This document shows, in pieces, positions 61,244 through 64,000 of a stretch of DNA of 64,000 nt; positions within the stretch are counted from its first letter, which is position 1, and each line of letters opens with the position of its first letter. Below the pieces are notes generated by a model that was not told the DNA's origin, did no database searches, and saw only the letters and a list, made by a program, of their open reading frames with translations. Source of the stretch: Bacillota bacterium (GTDB taxonomy: Bacteria; Bacillota; Clostridia; Acetivibrionales; Acetivibrionaceae); NCBI GenBank assembly GCA_023398495.1, contig JAEWSG010000206.1:14574-78573 (forward strand), written 5' to 3'. Made by a program: the position numbers and the translations under genes.

Positions 61244-63652
61244 TTAATTAAATAAATTACCAAACCAGTCCACAAACGAGTTGCCCTCGGAATTGTCTTC
61301 TGAATTATCTTCGGGTTCAACATCTTCAGGACCATGCACGTTACAATGCTCACCTGCGGGAAGCTCATACTTCCAGTCTGTAGGATACGGGTCACCCGGG
61401 TTGAGGGGTGTATAAGGCTTTTTACGCTGGATAAATACCTGCTCAAGGGTTGATTCTATAGGACAGTAATCGCCTACGAGGAAATTTCTGTTAAAGATGT
61501 CTTGTGAGTCTTTGCATACTTTTGCAAGTACATGAACATCACAGGTTTCTTCTTCACCAGGTTCTGTTCCTTTAATAAAATATTCTTCCCTGATTGCGTT
61601 TCCCCTAGGATCTCTTGAGCACAACTCACCGGCAAGCTTGCCCGAGTATTTACAGATTGTCCTTTTTACCAGACCTGAAGGCTTTTCAAAGTCAACCGGT
61701 TCTAAATCCTTGTGAACCTTTTCCATTACATCATGCCAGATTTCTTGTGCTCTGTTGCGTTCCTCTGTAGAAATGGTTGCCTGTCTGTCATAACCATACC
61801 ACGTTGCACCTACATAATAGTTGGTAAATCCTACAAACCACTTATCATAATTATTATCGGTAGTACCGGTTTTGCCGGCTGTAGGCATCTTGCCGTTCTG
61901 AAGTTTACACCTGGTTCCTGTTCCGATAGAAGAATTTACAACATCTTTCATCATATCGACCATTATATAGGCAGCAGCCTCATCGTATACGATGTTGTAA
62001 GCCGGTTTCTTTTCAAGGATAATATTACCATGCATGTCTTCAACCTTTGTATAGGTTGTCGGTTCATAATACATACCCTTGTTTACAAAAGGTATATATG
62101 CGGCAGCCATTTGAAGTGGGTTTACACCTTCATTAAGGCCACCCATAGAAATAGCAAGATTGCGTTCATTATCCCTGTTTATATTTACCCTGCTTAAATA
62201 ATCAAGGGATAAATCCGGGCCTAAATAATTTTTCCATACTGTTGCAGCAATAACATTAACCGATTTTGCGATACCGTTACGGATGGTAGTAAGCCCATCA
62301 TAGTCATTTTTACCACCGGAATTTTTGGGATATAAGCCCTTGGCTACTCCGTCCATATACACCGGTACGTCGTCGATTACAGTTGCAGCAGTGATTATAC
62401 CCTCATTTATAGCAGGCCCGTATACTGCAATAGGTTTAAAAGTAGAACCCGGTCGCCTCTTTATTGAAGTTGCTCTGTTTAAAGGGATACCTATTTTTTG
62501 CCCTGCACCTCCATACATTGCTCTAACCTGGCCGTTTTTTGGGTCGATTATCACCATGGAAGCTTGAGGGGATTGACTTGTCTTTTTATTTACCTTGGTA
62601 AAGTACTTCTCGTTCAGGAAGATTTCATCCATGGCTTTCTGTATGCCTGAATCCATGGTTGTATAGATCTTAAGGCCGTTGTTATATATGGTTTTGATGG
62701 CCATTTCTTCAGTATAACCGTTTGCCATAAGATCCCTCTTTACATCTAAAATAACCTGATCTACAAAATACGGCTGGTTACTGGTAACTTCCTTGTCACG
62801 CTTATTTGATTCCGCGAAAACAATTTCCTGTTTAATAGCCTCGTCGTACTCTTCTTGAGTAATAAACTCGAGATCAAGCATCTCCTGTAAAATAATTTTT
62901 TGCCTCTTAAGGTTATTTTCTCTGCCTTTTGTTGTGAAAGGGTCATATCTTCCGGGGAGGTTGGTTATTCCTGCAAGGGAAGCACATTCGGCCAAGGTAA
63001 GATCCTTTACATCCTTACCAAAATATGTTTTGGAAGCAGACTGCACTCCGTAACAATTTTCACCCATATATATAAGGTTCATGTAGATCTCGAGAATCTC
63101 ATCCTTGGATATATTGCGCTCAAGTTCCATTGCACGCCATGCTTCCTGGACTTTTCTTTTAATAGAACGTCTGTCTTCACCTGTGACGTTTTTAATAACC
63201 TGTTGGGTAATGGTACTTCCACCATGAGACTCACCTCCGGGAAGTATATAATTGATAACTGCACTTCCAAATCTTTTGAAGTCAACACCGTCGTGGATAT
63301 AAAAGCGTTTATCTTCTATTGCGACGTAGGCATCTTTTAAATTTTGTGGTATATATTGTTCGTCTACCATTTCTCTGTTTTGAGCACCCTGAAGTGCAAG
63401 AAGTTCTTTGCCTTTTGAATCATATACATGGGTAGTGAAACCCTTTAGCATAAGCTGTTCAGAAGTAACAGGCTTAGAAGTGCTGATATAAGCAAATGCT
63501 GCACCGCCCAGAATACCCGCAAAAATGACACACAAGGTAAAGCCGATAAGAAATAAAACCCTTATACAATTACGAAAAATTCTCCCCGTGGATGAATGCT
63601 GTTTCTTTTTGCTTGTTTTTTCTTTAGAAACAGCAGTTTTCTTAGAGTTCAT
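61244..63652 (-). CDS. Class A penicillin-binding protein (PBP1A)
   Basis: 802 residues: cytoplasmic Lys-rich start, transmembrane helix about 31-54, glycosyltransferase-51 domain (EDKRFYIHDGVDF, GGSTITQQVIKN) and transpeptidase domain with SxxK in RPGSTFKPIAVY, SxN in AKSVNVIAA and KTGTTDNNYDKWF. A C-terminal extension with several cysteines and an acidic tail follows. It polymerises and cross-links peptidoglycan outside the membrane. AAAGGAGAGG precedes the ATG. Confidence 0.95.
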   Translation of the reverse strand: MNSKKTAVSKEKTSKKKQHSSTGRIFRNCIRVLFLIGFTLCVIFAGILGGAAFAYISTSKPVTSEQLMLKGFTTHVYDSKGKELLALQGAQNREMVDEQYIPQNLKDAYVAIEDKRFYIHDGVDFKRFGSAVINYILPGGESHGGSTITQQVIKNVTGEDRRSIKRKVQEAWRAMELERNISKDEILEIYMNLIYMGENCYGVQSASKTYFGKDVKDLTLAECASLAGITNLPGRYDPFTTKGRENNLKRQKIILQEMLDLEFITQEEYDEAIKQEIVFAESNKRDKEVTSNQPYFVDQVILDVKRDLMANGYTEEMAIKTIYNNGLKIYTTMDSGIQKAMDEIFLNEKYFTKVNKKTSQSPQASMVIIDPKNGQVRAMYGGAGQKIGIPLNRATSIKRRPGSTFKPIAVYGPAINEGIITAATVIDDVPVYMDGVAKGLYPKNSGGKNDYDGLTTIRNGIAKSVNVIAATVWKNYLGPDLSLDYLSRVNINRDNERNLAISMGGLNEGVNPLQMAAAYIPFVNKGMYYEPTTYTKVEDMHGNIILEKKPAYNIVYDEAAAYIMVDMMKDVVNSSIGTGTRCKLQNGKMPTAGKTGTTDNNYDKWFVGFTNYYVGATWYGYDRQATISTEERNRAQEIWHDVMEKVHKDLEPVDFEKPSGLVKRTICKYSGKLAGELCSRDPRGNAIREEYFIKGTEPGEEETCDVHVLAKVCKDSQDIFNRNFLVGDYCPIESTLEQVFIQRKKPYTPLNPGDPYPTDWKYELPAGEHCNVHGPEDVEPEDNSEDNSEGNSFVDWFGNLFN

Positions 63653-63729
63653 AAAAGTTCCTCTCCTTTAAAAAGTACATCAAAGTTGTTCTTTCTATGT
63701 AAAACTTATTACATTATAACATATCCTAT

Positions 63730-63779
63730 CGGTAGCTGCAATCATAGTAGTAATGCCCGGCTCCGATGTACAGCGGAGT
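63730..63779. repeat. Repeat family D, diverged copy
   Basis: CGGTAGCTGCAATCATAGTAG resembles CGGAAGCTGCAATCAAAGTAG of 40217-40237, and ACAGCGGAGTT further on matches the outer arm of copy 1. Lies upstream of the penicillin-binding protein gene. Confidence 0.55.
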
Positions 63780-63855
63780 TATATTTCCGAAAAGTTTGTT
63801 GAAAAAAGTGCTAATGCCATTTTGTACCAATTGAGCATGTTAACTGGCGGTTAAT

Positions 63856-64000
63856 ATGCGTGTATATTATTTGAGTGAAGAAAAATATGGAAGAAACATT
63901 GTGAAGCAAGTTGTAGAGCTTGTTAATACGACGAGGAAAGGGAGAGCATTGTTTGAGCGAAGCGAGTTTTGCTCGACCCCGAGGAGTATTTACAAGCTCT
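63856..64000 (+). CDS. Partial open frame at the window edge
   Basis: ATG 63856, preceded by GGCGG, opens a frame that runs off the end for at least 48 codons: MRVYYLSEEKYGRNI, then LVNTTRKGRALFERSEFCS. The second half is richer in GC than its surroundings and has a GAGC/GCTC hairpin; it may be a repeat overlapping a coding start. No family can be named from this piece. Confidence 0.35.
   Translation, partial: MRVYYLSEEKYGRNIVKQVVELVNTTRKGRALFERSEFCSTPRSIYKL

Overview
This window is chromosomal DNA from a low-GC, spore-former-type member of the class Clostridia. Three separate genes carry type I dockerin modules (duplicated F-hand repeats with an NSIDF-like core), so the organism makes, or descends from makers of, cellulosomes. 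The Acetivibrio / Ruminiclostridium / Pseudobacteroides group is the best guess, inferred from dockerin style, gene order and Gram-positive-type regulatory signals.

Layout. 1-10490 is the end of the ribosomal-protein cluster: rpsM-rpsK-rpsD-rpoA-rplQ, then ecfA1-ecfA2-ecfT, truA, rplM-rpsI. In relatives this run is compact. Here an RsmC-like methyltransferase (reverse strand, between near-identical repeats) separates ecfA1 from ecfA2, and a ROK sugar kinase separates ecfT from truA. 10500-17500 is accessory: LysE-type exporter, solitary Dam-like methylase, PadR regulator with a DUF2812 membrane protein, an FtsH-like ATPase without its protease domain, a PIG-V-like glycosyltransferase and an MFS carrier. 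18200-25800 holds an amidohydrolase, the tRNA t6A genes tsaE-tsaB with rimI, a Lon-family protease, a PilZ protein and an HD phosphohydrolase. 25890-31700 has a large dockerin/lectin protein, a secreted DUF2680-like protein and a two-component system. 31820-34673 is a tRNA-Pro gene facing a reverse-strand defence-like operon: RloA-type ATPase, RloB-type TOPRIM protein, a tiny frame and an unknown 201-residue protein. 35065-42060 has a substrate-binding/OmpA fusion, an EamA carrier divergent from a MocR regulator, and a dockerin-esterase. 42590-51321 has two MATE pumps interleaved with GntR regulator, Si-type citrate synthase, aconitase and a flavodiiron protein. 53654-58942 is a sulfur block: DUF39 homocysteine-forming protein, NIL/ferredoxin partner and UPF0280 protein, two small membrane proteins, then a NifU-like scaffold with a GGGtGRT protein. 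The end holds a Tad-like protein, proB, a class A penicillin-binding protein and an ORF running off the edge.

Structure not explained by genes: four families of short non-coding repeats (called A-D here) are scattered over the whole window. Several overlap the nominal 5' ends of genes and so correct their start codons (ecfA1, the PIG-V-like gene). Two frames appear to use ACG as start codon at ideal Shine-Dalgarno spacing.

The best candidates for something new are the four-gene RloA/RloB operon beside tRNA-Pro, the NifU-like/GGGtGRT pair beside a homocysteine sulfur-transfer cluster, and the double-hairpin repeat family A. All functional calls rest on reading the sequence and remembered family features; no search was run.
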